This document shows positions 25,941 through 34,558 of a stretch of 64,000 bases of DNA, in pieces. Source of the stretch: Granulosicoccaceae sp. 1_MG-2023 (lineage in GTDB: Bacteria; Pseudomonadota; Gammaproteobacteria; Granulosicoccales; Granulosicoccaceae); the NCBI GenBank assembly GCA_030546905.1, contig JAUOPI010000020.1, forward strand, positions 1 to 64,000, in the 5' to 3' direction. How positions within the stretch are numbered: the first letter of the stretch is position 1; every line of letters starts with the position of its first letter. The notes beneath the pieces are model-generated. The model saw nothing but the letters and a program-made list of their open reading frames with translations. It searched no databases and had not been told where the DNA came from. The translations under genes were made by a program, and so were the position numbers.

Positions 25941-26580
25941 GTAGGAGCCTGCATGCAGGCGACCTGCGGTGGTTTGATGAGGCACCGCCGGTCGCGGCCA
26001 TGGCCGCTCCTACAGGATGGCACGGTGCTGTTTTGTAGGAGCCTGCATGCAGGCGAGCTGCGGTGGTTTGACGAGGCACTGCAGGTCGCGGCCATGGCCG
26101 CTCCTACAGGGTGGTGCGGTGCTGTTTTGTAGGAGCCTGCATGCAGGCGACCTGCGGTGGTCTGATGAGGCACCGCCGGTCGCGGCCATGGCCGCTCCTA
26201 CAGGGTGGTGCAGTGCTTTTTTGTAGGAGCCTGCAAGCAGGCGACCTGCGGAGGTTTGACGAGTCACCGCCGGTCGCGGCCGTGGCCGCTCCTACAGGGT
26301 GGCGCGGTGCTTTTTTGTAGGAGGCTGCATGCCGGCGGCCTGCGTGGTTTGATGAGGCACCGCCGGTCGCGGCCATGGCCGCTCCTACAGGGTGGCACGG
26401 TGCTTTTTTGTAGGAGCCTGCATGCAGGCGACCTGCGTGGTTTGACGAGGCACCGCTGGTCGCGGCCGTGGCCGCTCCTACAGGGTGGTGTGGTGCTGTT
26501 TTGTAGGAGCCTGCATGCAGGCGACCTGCGGCGGTTTGACGAGGCACCGCCGGTCGCGGCCATGGCCGTTCCTACAGGGC
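25941..26580 (+). repeat. REP-doublet array 1, seven units of 93-94 bp
   Basis: Seven tandem units begin at 25941, 26035, 26129, 26223, 26317, 26410 and 26503; the last is shortened and ends near 26579. Each unit is two GTAG-type REP palindromes facing each other: GTAGGAGCCTGCATGC at the left and, at the right, GGCCATGGCC followed by GCTCCTAC. A less conserved middle and a short spacer (AGGGTGGTGCGGTGC-like) complete it. Whole units can fold from the GTAGGAGC to the GCTCCTAC ends. The GTAG head and palindrome are the hallmark of REPs spread by RAYT transposases; no RAYT gene lies in this window. Apparent open frames through the array are a by-product of the repeat. Confidence 0.92.
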
Positions 26581-26671
26581 GAGCTGCGGTGGTTCGTTAC
26601 GCCGTTGACCTTCTGCTTTTCACGGATTCGCTGTTACACTCGCGGGCGTTTCAGGGTTCCGGGGGACAGCG

Positions 26672-27670
26672 GTGCTTTTGTCAGATTCTTTCGACGCCCG
26701 GCCATTGCGCCGGGCGAATTCGTGTTTCAGGTTTGTTTTGTTCTGTTGCTGCGTGCTGCTGTTGCCACGAACGGCACCGGCTGAAACAGACGGTCCGTTG
26801 GCGCCGGCAGCGGAATGTGCCGATACCTGTGCTGAGATGGCGGCGCAAAGCAGTCTGCCGGAGATCGCGCAACGACTGAAGCAGGAGAGTCTTGCCGGTT
26901 CCAATCCCTATCTGTTTACCGCGCATAAATCCAATTTCATTATCCCGTTCAGCTATAGCACCGGTTTCAACGAGGCGCAGCTTGGCGAGCTGGTGTCCGG
27001 ACAGAGTGACGCGTTGAAGTCCTATGAGGTGGAGTTTCAGCTTAGTCTCAAGCTAAAACTTAACGGCGGCGACCTGCTGTTACCCGATGATGCTCTGTAT
27101 GTGGCGTTTACCGTGGCCTCCTGGTGGCAGTTTTATTCGCGCGAGCTGTCGTCGCCGTTCCGCGAGTCAAATTACACCCCGGAGGTGTTTTATCTGGCGC
27201 AGTTAAAGGAGGCCTTGCCCGGTGGTGATCTGGCTCTGATGGCCGGTCTTGAGCATCAGTCCAACGGTCAGTCGCAGGCCTACTCGCGCAGCTGGAACCG
27301 GCTTTATACCGGCGTGCTTTACAGTCGTGAGCGGCTTGTTGCCGGCGGCCGGCTCTGGTACCGCCTGCCGGAGGAGGAAAAAACCTCGCCGCTGGATGCC
27401 AAGGGTGACGACAATCCCGATATTCTCGATTACTACGGCTATGGTGAGATGCTGCTCGGCTGGCGCGGCGATTCTCAGGAATTTACCCTTCGTGCGCACG
27501 GAAATCCGTCTACCGGCAAGGGTGGCGGGGAGCTGGCCATGAGCTTTCCGGCCTTCGGGCGTTTTCGGGTCGTGGTGAAATACTTTAACGGCTACGGCAA
27601 TTCGCTGATCGATTACAACCAGTTTCAGCAACGTGTCGGGATTGGCTTGTTATTGTCCAATCTCCTGTAG
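26672..27670 (+). CDS. pldA: Outer membrane phospholipase A
   Basis: A 332-residue outer membrane beta-barrel. The catalytic residues align with E. coli OMPLA: H195 and S197 in EHQSNGQS and, 14 residues after the histidine, N209 in RSWNRLY. Alternating hydrophobic strands run to the end, which finishes in leucines after the expected FQQRVGIGLLLS last strand. The N-terminal 38 residues are a signal peptide preceded by a basic stretch. The GTG at 26672 with an upstream GGGGGA is the best start; a later start would remove part of the signal. OMPLA removes misplaced phospholipids from the outer leaflet. It sits between two REP arrays in opposite orientation. Confidence 0.9.
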   Translation: MLLSDSFDARPLRRANSCFRFVLFCCCVLLLPRTAPAETDGPLAPAAECADTCAEMAAQSSLPEIAQRLKQESLAGSNPYLFTAHKSNFIIPFSYSTGFNEAQLGELVSGQSDALKSYEVEFQLSLKLKLNGGDLLLPDDALYVAFTVASWWQFYSRELSSPFRESNYTPEVFYLAQLKEALPGGDLALMAGLEHQSNGQSQAYSRSWNRLYTGVLYSRERLVAGGRLWYRLPEEEKTSPLDAKGDDNPDILDYYGYGEMLLGWRGDSQEFTLRAHGNPSTGKGGGELAMSFPAFGRFRVVVKYFNGYGNSLIDYNQFQQRVGIGLLLSNLL

Positions 27671-27757
27671 GGCTGATCGCCGGACTCGCGGCGTAAGCGC
27701 TGGTATTGAATTTGCTGCCGGCAGTTATCTTTCATCACTAGCGGGCGTTTATTTTCC

Positions 27758-28024
27758 ATGGACTATGTTCTTACAGCGCAAGCGGATCTGCAGTCGGCCA
27801 CACGGGCTTTGCGTCAGGCGGGTTCGGACTTGTGGTTTAACGGCCTGAGCGAAGACTGGCAACAGTTTCTCGCCGGTCACACACTCGATTGCCACAAGAA
27901 CTACCGTATTCCGCTTGCAAAAGCGGCGCTGGCGGTGGTGCGCGTGTACCAGAATCTGCTGCTGGCCGATCCGTCGGTGAAGGATGCCAACCCCTGGCAG
28001 ATCGACGGCGCCTTTTCACTCTGA
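27758..28024 (+). CDS. Small hypothetical protein
   Basis: An 88-residue soluble protein without signal or membrane segment that I do not recognise. It is Ala/Leu-rich and helical, with a single cysteine next to histidine (DCHKNYRIP, about 44-52). No good Shine-Dalgarno precedes the ATG. It lies 87 bases after pldA and about 80 bases before the Kef-type antiporter, on the same strand. Codon use looks like its neighbours, which favours a real gene, but without a homologue the call is uncertain. Confidence 0.5.
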   Translation: MDYVLTAQADLQSATRALRQAGSDLWFNGLSEDWQQFLAGHTLDCHKNYRIPLAKAALAVVRVYQNLLLADPSVKDANPWQIDGAFSL

Positions 28025-28105
28025 GCGCAAGTTGCGCGTACGGGCTTGCGTTGTGCCGCGAGCTGCAATGTGGCGCGCACCAACTGCGTTTCATTTGCTA
28101 ACCTT

Positions 28106-29758
28106 ATGGCTCCAGTTCTTGACGGCTTCTTTATGGACACACTCAGCACGTTGTTTGCCGCCATCGATTACCGTGATCCGATTTGGATTGCGGTGGCCTA
28201 TTTGCTTGGCTTTGTCGCCTCCCTGATCGGTTTGCCGCCGCTGGTGGGCTTTTTGTTCGCCGGTTTTACGCTGACCTGGTTCGGCGCCTCGGGTGGCGCG
28301 TTTCTCAGTGAAATGGCGGACCTCGGGGTCACCCTGTTGTTATTTACCATCGGCCTGAAACTCAATGTGCGGCAGTTGCTCAGACCGGACGTCTGGGGCG
28401 TTGCCACCGCACATATGATGGCCATGAGTTTCGGTGTGGCGGCGTTGATCTGGCTGCTGGCCGGCTTCGGTCTGACCATGCTTGCAGATCTGACGCCGGC
28501 AACCGCATTGCTGCTGGCCTTTGCCTTGTCATTTTCCAGTACGGTTTTTGCGGTTAAGGTCTTCGAAGACAAAGGCGGGATGGGCGCGCAATATGGCCGG
28601 GTCGCCATTGCCGTGCTGATCGTGCAGGATATTGCCGCCGTGGTGTTTCTGGCCGCCTCGACACAAAAACTGCCGTCGCCCTGGGCGCTGGTGTTGCTGG
28701 CGGGGCTGTTTGCTGCGCGTCCGGCGTTGATCTGGCTGCTCAAACGCGCTGGACACGGTGAACTGCTGATTCTGCTTGGCCTGGTACTGGCCCTGGGCGG
28801 CTCCGGTTTGTTTGAGTTCGTCGGCCTGAAGGGCGATCTTGGGGCGCTGTTTTTCGGCGTACTGCTGGCCCAGCACAGCAAAGCCGGGGAGCTGGCCAAA
28901 TCGCTGATGACCCTGAAAGACCTGTTTCTGGTCGGCTTTTTTCTCAGTATCGGCATGTCCGTCACGCTCAGTACGGAGACGGTGCTGATGTCGCTGATAC
29001 TGGTCCTGGCGGTGCCGGCCAAGGGCTTGCTGTTCTTTCTGCTGTTTACACGTTTCCGCATGCGTACACGTCAGGCCACGTTTGCGGCCCTGTCCTTGTC
29101 CAACTTCAGTGAGTTCGGCCTGATCGTAACCGCGATTGCCACCGGCAACGGTTGGTTGGGCGAGCAATGGCTGGTGGTGATGGCGCTGGCGGTGGTGTTG
29201 TCGTTTATTCTCGCGTCGCCGCTTAACGCCTTTCAGAGCGAGATTTACCAGCGGCTCAAGCCGTGGTTGGTTCGTCTGGAAAGTCATAAACGCCTGCCCG
29301 GCGATGAGCAGGTCTCGGTCGCGCCGGCGCGCGTGCTGATCTGCGGTATGGGGCGGATCGGCGGAGGCGCCTATCATCGGCTGGTGGAAGACTACGGCGT
29401 TGACGGGGTGGCCGGGATTGACTTTGATGAGAAGAAGTTCGAGCTGCACAGCAATGCCGGACGGAAGATTATCGTCGGCGATTCGAGTAACCCGGATTTC
29501 TGGCAGCGGCTGAACGATTCGCCTGACAGCTTTGAGCGGGTGTTGTTGTGCATGCCCAATCACAGCGCCAACCGGCATACCGCCGAAGCGTTGCGGGCCT
29601 GGGGCTATAAAGGGTTTATCGCGGCGGTGATGAAATACGCCGAAGAAGAGGCACCCTTGCGCAAAGCCGGTGTTGATTGGACCTTTGATCTCTATGCGGA
29701 GGTCGGGTATGACTTTGCCCGTGATATTCTGGAGCGGCCGGCGCCTACAGGTATGTGA
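28106..29758 (+). CDS. Kef-type cation:proton antiporter with TrkA-N domain
   Basis: About 550 residues: a CPA2 antiporter membrane domain with roughly 12 helices (YLLGFVASLIGLPPLVGFLFAGF, FALSFSSTVFAVKV), then a cytoplasmic nucleotide-binding TrkA-N/RCK domain (about 415-540) with CGMGRIGGGAYHRL and GIDFDEKKFE. Homologues of KefB/KefC move potassium or sodium against protons and are gated by nucleotides or glutathione adducts. There is no KefF/G-type ancillary gene nearby, so glutathione gating cannot be claimed. The start is unsure: ATG at 28106 or 28133, neither with a clear ribosome site. The last codons and the stop come from a decayed REP unit (29731-29758), so the C-terminal RPAPTGM is repeat-derived. 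Confidence 0.85.
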   Translation: MAPVLDGFFMDTLSTLFAAIDYRDPIWIAVAYLLGFVASLIGLPPLVGFLFAGFTLTWFGASGGAFLSEMADLGVTLLLFTIGLKLNVRQLLRPDVWGVATAHMMAMSFGVAALIWLLAGFGLTMLADLTPATALLLAFALSFSSTVFAVKVFEDKGGMGAQYGRVAIAVLIVQDIAAVVFLAASTQKLPSPWALVLLAGLFAARPALIWLLKRAGHGELLILLGLVLALGGSGLFEFVGLKGDLGALFFGVLLAQHSKAGELAKSLMTLKDLFLVGFFLSIGMSVTLSTETVLMSLILVLAVPAKGLLFFLLFTRFRMRTRQATFAALSLSNFSEFGLIVTAIATGNGWLGEQWLVVMALAVVLSFILASPLNAFQSEIYQRLKPWLVRLESHKRLPGDEQVSVAPARVLICGMGRIGGGAYHRLVEDYGVDGVAGIDFDEKKFELHSNAGRKIIVGDSSNPDFWQRLNDSPDSFERVLLCMPNHSANRHTAEALRAWGYKGFIAAVMKYAEEEAPLRKAGVDWTFDLYAEVGYDFARDILERPAPTGM

Positions 29759-29761
29759 TTT

Positions 29762-30572
29762 GTAGGAGCGGCCACGGCCGCGACCTGCGAAGGGCGTCAG
29801 CTGCGGCAGGTCGCCTGCGTGCAGGTTCCTACAGGTGTGATTTGTAGGAGCGGCCATGGCCGCGACAGGCGAAGGGCGATTCAGCTGCGGCGGGTCGCCT
29901 GCGTGCAGGCTCCTACAGGTGCGGTTTGTAGGAGCGGCCATGGCCGCGACCTGCGGAGGGCGATTCAGCTGCGGCGGGTCGCGTGCGTGCAGGCTCCTAC
30001 AGGTGCGGTTTGTAGGAGCGGCCACGGCCGCGACCTGCGGAGGGCGATTGAGCTACGGTGGGGCGCCTGCGTGCAGGCTCCTACAGGTGCGGTTTGTAGG
30101 AGCGGCCATGGCCGCGACCGGCGGAGGGCGTCAGCTGCGGCAGGTCGCCTGCATGCAGGCTCCTACAGGCGCGGTTTGTAGGAGCGGCCACGGCCGCGAC
30201 CTGTGGGAGGCGATTGAGCTACGGTGGGTCGCGTGCGTGCAGGCTCCTACAGGTGCGGTTTGTAGGAGCGGCCATGGCCGCGACCTGCGAAGGGCGATTC
30301 AGCTGCGGTGGGTCGCCTGCATGCAGGCTCCTACAGGTGTGATTTGTAGGAGCGGCCATGGCCGCGACCGGCGGAGGCGATTGAGCTGCGGCAGGTCGCC
30401 TGCGTGCAGGCTCCTACAGGTGTGATTTGTAGGAGCGGCCATGGCCGCGACCTACGGAGGGTGATTCAGCTGCGGCGGGTCGCCTGCGTGCAGGCTCCTA
30501 CAGGTGTGTGATTTGTAGGAGCGGCCATGGCTGCGACCGGCGGAGGGAGATTCAGCTGCGGCAGGTCGCCGG
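29762..30572 (-). repeat. REP-doublet array 2, ten units of 82-86 bp
   Basis: Ten tandem units begin at 29762, 29844, 29928, 30012, 30096, 30178, 30262, 30346, 30429 and 30515; the last breaks off near 30572. Here GTAGGAGCGG with a GGCCATGGCC palindrome comes first and the GC(A/G)TGCAGG palindrome with CTCCTAC second, the reverse of array 1, so the two arrays are inverted relative to each other. Middles alternate between a long form (GATTCAGCTGCGG or GATTGAGCTACGG) and a short form (GTCAGCTGCGG). Spacers are GTGTGATTT or GTGCGGTTT. This is the same REP family as array 1 with a different inner segment. Confidence 0.92.
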
Positions 30573-30619
30573 CAGGCGCAATTCTTATTCACTAAAACAA
30601 AATGCCGGGAGGGAAAGGC

Positions 30620-31081
30620 GTGAGTTGTATTTTTTGCGATATTGTCGAAGGCAAGATGCCGTGTCACAAAATCTGGGAAAGCGGGACGCACCTGGCTTTT
30701 CTGTCGATCTTTCCGAATACCCAAGGGTTTTCGGTGGTCATCCCTAAACAGCATTATCCGAGTTACGTGTTTGATCAGGACGAAGAAGTGCTGGCGTCGC
30801 TGATGTCGGCTGCCAAGCAGGTCGGGCGTCTGCTCGATAAGGCATTTGACGATGTGGGCCGGACCGGGCTGATTTTCGAAGGTTTTGGTGTCAACCATCT
30901 GCATGCCAAGCTGGTGCCCATGCACGGGACCGCCGGCAGCGGTGAGTTCACCCGTCTGGCGAAGGCTCATGACCGGTATTTTGAGCGCTATGAGGGGTAT
31001 ATTTCCTCGCACGATTTCGAGCGTGCCGACGACGCGGAACTGGCAGCGCTGGCAGCGAAAATCCGCGCTTGTCAGGACTGA
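30620..31081 (+). CDS. HIT-family nucleotide hydrolase-like protein
   Basis: A 153-residue histidine-triad protein. The family opening is CIFCDIVEGKMPCHKIWES, with a possible zinc pair C3/C6. The active-site strand reads NHLHAKLVPMH: the first two histidines (H93, H95, the latter being the usual nucleophile) are kept, but the third triad position is K97. HIT enzymes hydrolyse AMP or GMP conjugates such as Ap4A or nucleoside phosphoramidates; the Lys variant makes the substrate uncertain. The GTG at 30620 follows GGGAGGGAAAGG, so it is preferred to the ATG at 30602, which lies within that ribosome site. Its last ten bases overlap the converging MFS gene. Confidence 0.88.
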   Translation: MSCIFCDIVEGKMPCHKIWESGTHLAFLSIFPNTQGFSVVIPKQHYPSYVFDQDEEVLASLMSAAKQVGRLLDKAFDDVGRTGLIFEGFGVNHLHAKLVPMHGTAGSGEFTRLAKAHDRYFERYEGYISSHDFERADDAELAALAAKIRACQD

Positions 31082-32328
31082 GCGGCGCCGCTTGCGTTGT
31101 GACTGAGTTGTCCGCTGCGCGCTGAAACGCGGCGGCAATAGAGCAGCGCCACCAGTGCGGCAGCAAAGCCTGCTGCGGCACCGACCCCCAATGCCTGGCG
31201 CGGGCCGTAACTGTCCGCGATCCAGCCGACAATCGGCGCGCCGATCGGTGTGCCGCCCATCACCACCGCCATGCGCAAGGCCATAACACGCCCGCGCATG
31301 GCGCGTTCGGTGCCCAGTTGCATCAGGCTGTTGCTGGTATTCATCACGGTCATGCCGGCTATTCCGATCAACACCAATGCCGCGGCAAACCAGTAATAGC
31401 CCGGCGCCAAAGCGGCGGCGGCACAGCCGATACCGAAGAACAGTGCACCGCCCCGGAGCGTGGCGATACCGGGGTTTTGCCGGCGAGCGGCCAGCAGGGC
31501 GCCGAGCACGGTGCCGATGGCGACGAAGGATGAGAGAATCCCGTAACCGCGCGCATCCGTGGCGAAGACCTTGGCCGACATGGTGGAAATATAGATAGGG
31601 AAGTTCATGCCGAAGGTGCCGATCAGCGACAGCATTAGCAGCATGGCCAGCAGATCGCCGCGTTCACGCACATAGCGCAGGCCGTCGCGGAAGCCGCCCC
31701 GGGTTTTCTGAGCGATTGCCCCGGGTTGCATTTCCGACGGTCGCATCAACAGCAATGAGGCCAGTACGGCCACATAAGACAAGCCGTTAATAATAAAAGC
31801 CCAGCCCGTACCCACGGCGGCAATCAGCAAGCCTGCCACCGCCGGTCCGATCATGCGCGCGGAGTTGAACGAGGTGGAATTCAGCGCTATGCCGTTGGGC
31901 AGATCACGGTCGCTGAGCAGGTCGCTGACAAAGGTCTGCCGCACCGGGATGTCCAGGGCTGAGGCGCAACCGAAGGCAAAAGCGAAGGTATAAACCTGCC
32001 ATAGCGTCACATGCCCGCTGATGGTCAGCAGTCCCAGACCCAGCGCCAGCAGGCCCATTACGGTTTGGGTGATAATCATCAGCTTACGCCGGTCGAAGCG
32101 GTCGGTTGCGGTCCCGGTCCAGGGCAGCAAAAGCAGCTGCGGACCGAACTGCAGCGCCATTACGATGCCGACCGCGCCGGCGTTGTGCCGGGTCAGTTCC
32201 GTCAGAACCAGCCAGTCCTGTGCCGTGCGCTGCATCCAGGTGCCGATATTGGAGATCAGGGCGCCGGCTGCCCAGAGCCGGTAGTTGCGCACGCGCATGG
32301 CGCGGAAAGTCGGTGAGAAAGCGGGCAT
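31072..32328 (-). CDS. MFS transporter, DHA3-like (EntS-type)
   Basis: A 418-residue membrane protein with about 12 helices. The start FRAMRVRNYRLWAAGALISNIGTWMQRTAQDWLVL is typical of the DHA3/EntS-like exporters with a single-domain MFS fold, and HNAGAVGIVMALQFGPQLLLLPWTGTATDRFDRRKLM carries the MFS loop motif. Substrates of this family include siderophores and drugs; nothing here fixes it. The ATG at 32328 is preferred; the longer frame upstream (to 32487) would run through an inverted repeat. It lies 265 bases downstream of a LysR gene on the same strand. Confidence 0.88.
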   Translation of the reverse strand: MPAFSPTFRAMRVRNYRLWAAGALISNIGTWMQRTAQDWLVLTELTRHNAGAVGIVMALQFGPQLLLLPWTGTATDRFDRRKLMIITQTVMGLLALGLGLLTISGHVTLWQVYTFAFAFGCASALDIPVRQTFVSDLLSDRDLPNGIALNSTSFNSARMIGPAVAGLLIAAVGTGWAFIINGLSYVAVLASLLLMRPSEMQPGAIAQKTRGGFRDGLRYVRERGDLLAMLLMLSLIGTFGMNFPIYISTMSAKVFATDARGYGILSSFVAIGTVLGALLAARRQNPGIATLRGGALFFGIGCAAAALAPGYYWFAAALVLIGIAGMTVMNTSNSLMQLGTERAMRGRVMALRMAVVMGGTPIGAPIVGWIADSYGPRQALGVGAAAGFAAALVALLYCRRVSARSGQLSHNASGAAQS

Positions 32329-32423
32329 AAAGTCAGGTCGGTTATCAATGCAATCGACTATTGTCCCGCTAAGTGCGGGGCGGGTAAATGACAGTGTGTG
32401 AAAGTGCGGAGCGGATGGGAGAG

Positions 32424-32480
32424 GGAAGGTGCTGGTCGGGGCGGAGCAGAAACCGGATCCCGTGCTGACCGGCACCTTCC
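32424..32480. repeat. Long inverted repeat between the LysR and MFS genes
   Basis: GGAAGGTGCTGGTC (32424-32437) and GACCGGCACCTTCC (32467-32480) pair at 13 of 14 positions across a 29-base loop. No T-run follows on either strand. In the same gap (32329-32593) TTGGCACT occurs twice in direct orientation (32550-32557 and 32566-32573). The gap otherwise holds no gene. Confidence 0.5.
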
Positions 32481-32593
32481 CGGGCATCCCCGGCCGAACG
32501 GTCAGGAGACAGCCGGAGACAAGCCGAGATTAAGCCTTGCTGCGTCGCTTGGCACTACCCACAGTTGGCACTTTACAGCGCCGCGTCCGTGGG

Positions 32594-33496
32594 TTAGGCG
32601 CTTGTGTTGCGGTGCTGCCGGCCGGCACGCCCGAGCCACTCAAGCAGTCCTGCGGCGTGCTTGCTGAGGGGGACGTCGGCGCGGTAACAGAGCCTGACCT
32701 GGCGTTCTGACCAGGCGTCTTTCAGGCCGATCACGGCCACGGGCATGGCGGCGCCGACGCTGGACGCCGGTACCAGACCATAACCGACGCCGGCGGCGAC
32801 CATGTTCAGCACAGCCTGAAAGCTCTGCACCTGTATCCGTACGTCAAGCGTGGCGCCGCATTCGGCGGCCTTGCTCATCAGAAACGTGTGTATGCCCGTG
32901 CCGCTGGCCAGGGTCACAAACGGGCGTTTGACCACATGGCGGAATGCAAGCGGGCCTTGTCCGGCTTCGTCCGCGCCCGGCGGGGCGATTAACACCAGAC
33001 GGTCCTGCCGGTACGGCAGGACACAGAGTGTGCCCGTGTCCATCTCACCGGCAAACACACCGATCTCGGCTTCGCCGCCACTAACGGCGCGCACGATGTC
33101 CGGGCTGGCCGCTTCGCGCAGTGATACCCGCAGTTGCGGATGGCGGCTGAGGAAGCCCGGCAGATCCTGCGGCAGAAAGATATTGATTGCATTTGTGTTC
33201 GCCCACAGCGAAACCTGCCCGACGATACCGCTGGCATGGGGCAGCAGGTCGGCGTGCAGTTGCTCGAGCCGGGCCAGCACGTCGCGGGCGCCGCCAAGCA
33301 TCAGCTCGCCGGCCCGGGTCAGTGCCACGCCGCGGGGCAGGCGGTGCAGAAGCGGCGCGCCGATGTCCGCTTCCAGGCGGCTGATGCGGTGGCTTGCGGA
33401 GGATACGGCCAGATGCACCCGCGCGGCACCGCGCGACAGGCTGCCGGCTTCGGCAACCGCCACAAACAGCTTCAGATCGGTCAGGTCGTAGTTCAT
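32594..33496 (-). CDS. LysR-family transcriptional regulator
   Basis: A 300-residue regulator. The N-terminal winged helix (about 1-65) reads LTDLKLFVAVAEAGSLSRGAARVHLAVSSASHRISRLE with the usual LysR spacing. The effector domain (about 90-290) has the type 2 periplasmic-binding fold with a GVGYGLVPAS segment. The start at 33496 gives the normal LysR opening; the upstream ATG would add an unrelated tail. It is divergent from the EamA transporter with a 102-base shared promoter region, the standard arrangement for a LysR regulator and its target, so control of that exporter is likely. The effector is unknown. Confidence 0.92.
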   Translation of the reverse strand: MNYDLTDLKLFVAVAEAGSLSRGAARVHLAVSSASHRISRLEADIGAPLLHRLPRGVALTRAGELMLGGARDVLARLEQLHADLLPHASGIVGQVSLWANTNAINIFLPQDLPGFLSRHPQLRVSLREAASPDIVRAVSGGEAEIGVFAGEMDTGTLCVLPYRQDRLVLIAPPGADEAGQGPLAFRHVVKRPFVTLASGTGIHTFLMSKAAECGATLDVRIQVQSFQAVLNMVAAGVGYGLVPASSVGAAMPVAVIGLKDAWSERQVRLCYRADVPLSKHAAGLLEWLGRAGRQHRNTSA

Positions 33497-33598
33497 CCGG
33501 TTTCGAAAATAACGAAAGCTCTTTTGCCATAATAGCAATTGTCGCAGTGCAGTGCGCGTGTCTTAATGCAGCCTGTTTTCAAGCGCAAGGGTAAGGCG

Positions 33599-34549
33599 AT
33601 GGCCGCTGATACGGGCACGGCAGGTTCTGGTTCTGAGGTTCAGGTGCCGTCGGCGGCTGCCGCGCTCGGCATGGCACTGGCGGTCGCGTCGGCGGCGGGC
33701 TTTTCCATGAAGGCGATTTTCGTCAAATTGGCCTATGTCTACGGCGTCGACGCGGAAACCCTGCTTGCCCTGCGCATGGCCTACAGCCTGCCGGTTTTTC
33801 TGGCGATCGGGCTGTTCGCCCTGTGGCGTGGCGGCTATCGCCTGACGCGCCGCGACTGGCTGGCTTTGCTGGTGCTGGGCTTTCTCGGTTACTACCTGGC
33901 CAGCTATCTGGATTTTCTCGGACTCAATTACATCAGTGCGTCGCTGGAACGCTTGATTCTGTTTTCCTATCCGACCCTGGTGGTGCTGATTTCGGTCGTG
34001 TACTTCGGCAAAGCGCTGAGCCGCGGCATGCTGGTCTCATTGGTGGTGTGTTATGCCGGTGTGGGGCTGGCGGTCGGGCATGATCTGATGCTCGCGCCGG
34101 GCCGCGCGGCGGTGTTGACCGGTGCCGCGCTGGTCTTTGGCAGTGCCTTGTCTTATTCCCTGTATATCGTCGGCAATGCGCAGGTGGTGCACCGGATCGG
34201 CGCGCAGCACCTGACCGGCTGGGCGTCGAGCTTTGCCTGTCTGATCAGTCTCGGGCAGTTTTTTGCCATGCGCCCGGTCAGTGCGCTGGTGCAGCCCTGG
34301 CAGGTCCACGCCTATGCCTTCGGTATGGCGATGCTGTCGACCGTGTTGCCGGTCTGGTGTTTATCACAGGCGATTCGTTTGATCGGCGCCGGTAAGGTGG
34401 CCTTGACGGCCAATCTGGGACCGGTGCTGACCATGGGTTTTGCCTGGCTGTTGCTGGGCGAACATCTGGGGGCGTATCAGATCGGCGGGGCGATGCTGGT
34501 GATCGGCGGGGTCTTGATGGTGGCGCGGGAGAATGTGCGCAGGGCCTGA
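33599..34549 (+). CDS. EamA/DMT-family transporter
   Basis: A 316-residue membrane protein with ten predicted helices in two EamA repeats (about 22-155 and 170-305), for example AAGFSMKAIFVKLAYVYGVDAETLLALRMAYSLPVF and LGPVLTMGFAWLLLGEHLGAYQIGGAMLVIGGVLM. The family exports amino acids, nucleosides or other metabolites; direction and substrate cannot be told. AAGGGTAAGG precedes the chosen ATG at 33599. It is divergent from the LysR gene, a likely regulator, and converges with mntP, nine bases apart. Confidence 0.9.
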   Translation: MAADTGTAGSGSEVQVPSAAAALGMALAVASAAGFSMKAIFVKLAYVYGVDAETLLALRMAYSLPVFLAIGLFALWRGGYRLTRRDWLALLVLGFLGYYLASYLDFLGLNYISASLERLILFSYPTLVVLISVVYFGKALSRGMLVSLVVCYAGVGLAVGHDLMLAPGRAAVLTGAALVFGSALSYSLYIVGNAQVVHRIGAQHLTGWASSFACLISLGQFFAMRPVSALVQPWQVHAYAFGMAMLSTVLPVWCLSQAIRLIGAGKVALTANLGPVLTMGFAWLLLGEHLGAYQIGGAMLVIGGVLMVARENVRRA

Positions 34550-34558
34550 CAAGGCGGT

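Noticed and set aside
29819-30425. Open reading frames running through the REP arrays in several frames
   Set aside because: They encode the same short peptide over and over (for example CRSGHGRDLRRAI), follow from the repeat period and have no ribosome sites.
25941-30572. The two repeat arrays as CRISPR arrays
   Set aside because: The repeats are long palindromic doublets, the intervals between them are near-identical rather than unique, and no cas genes are nearby. They fit REP doublets.
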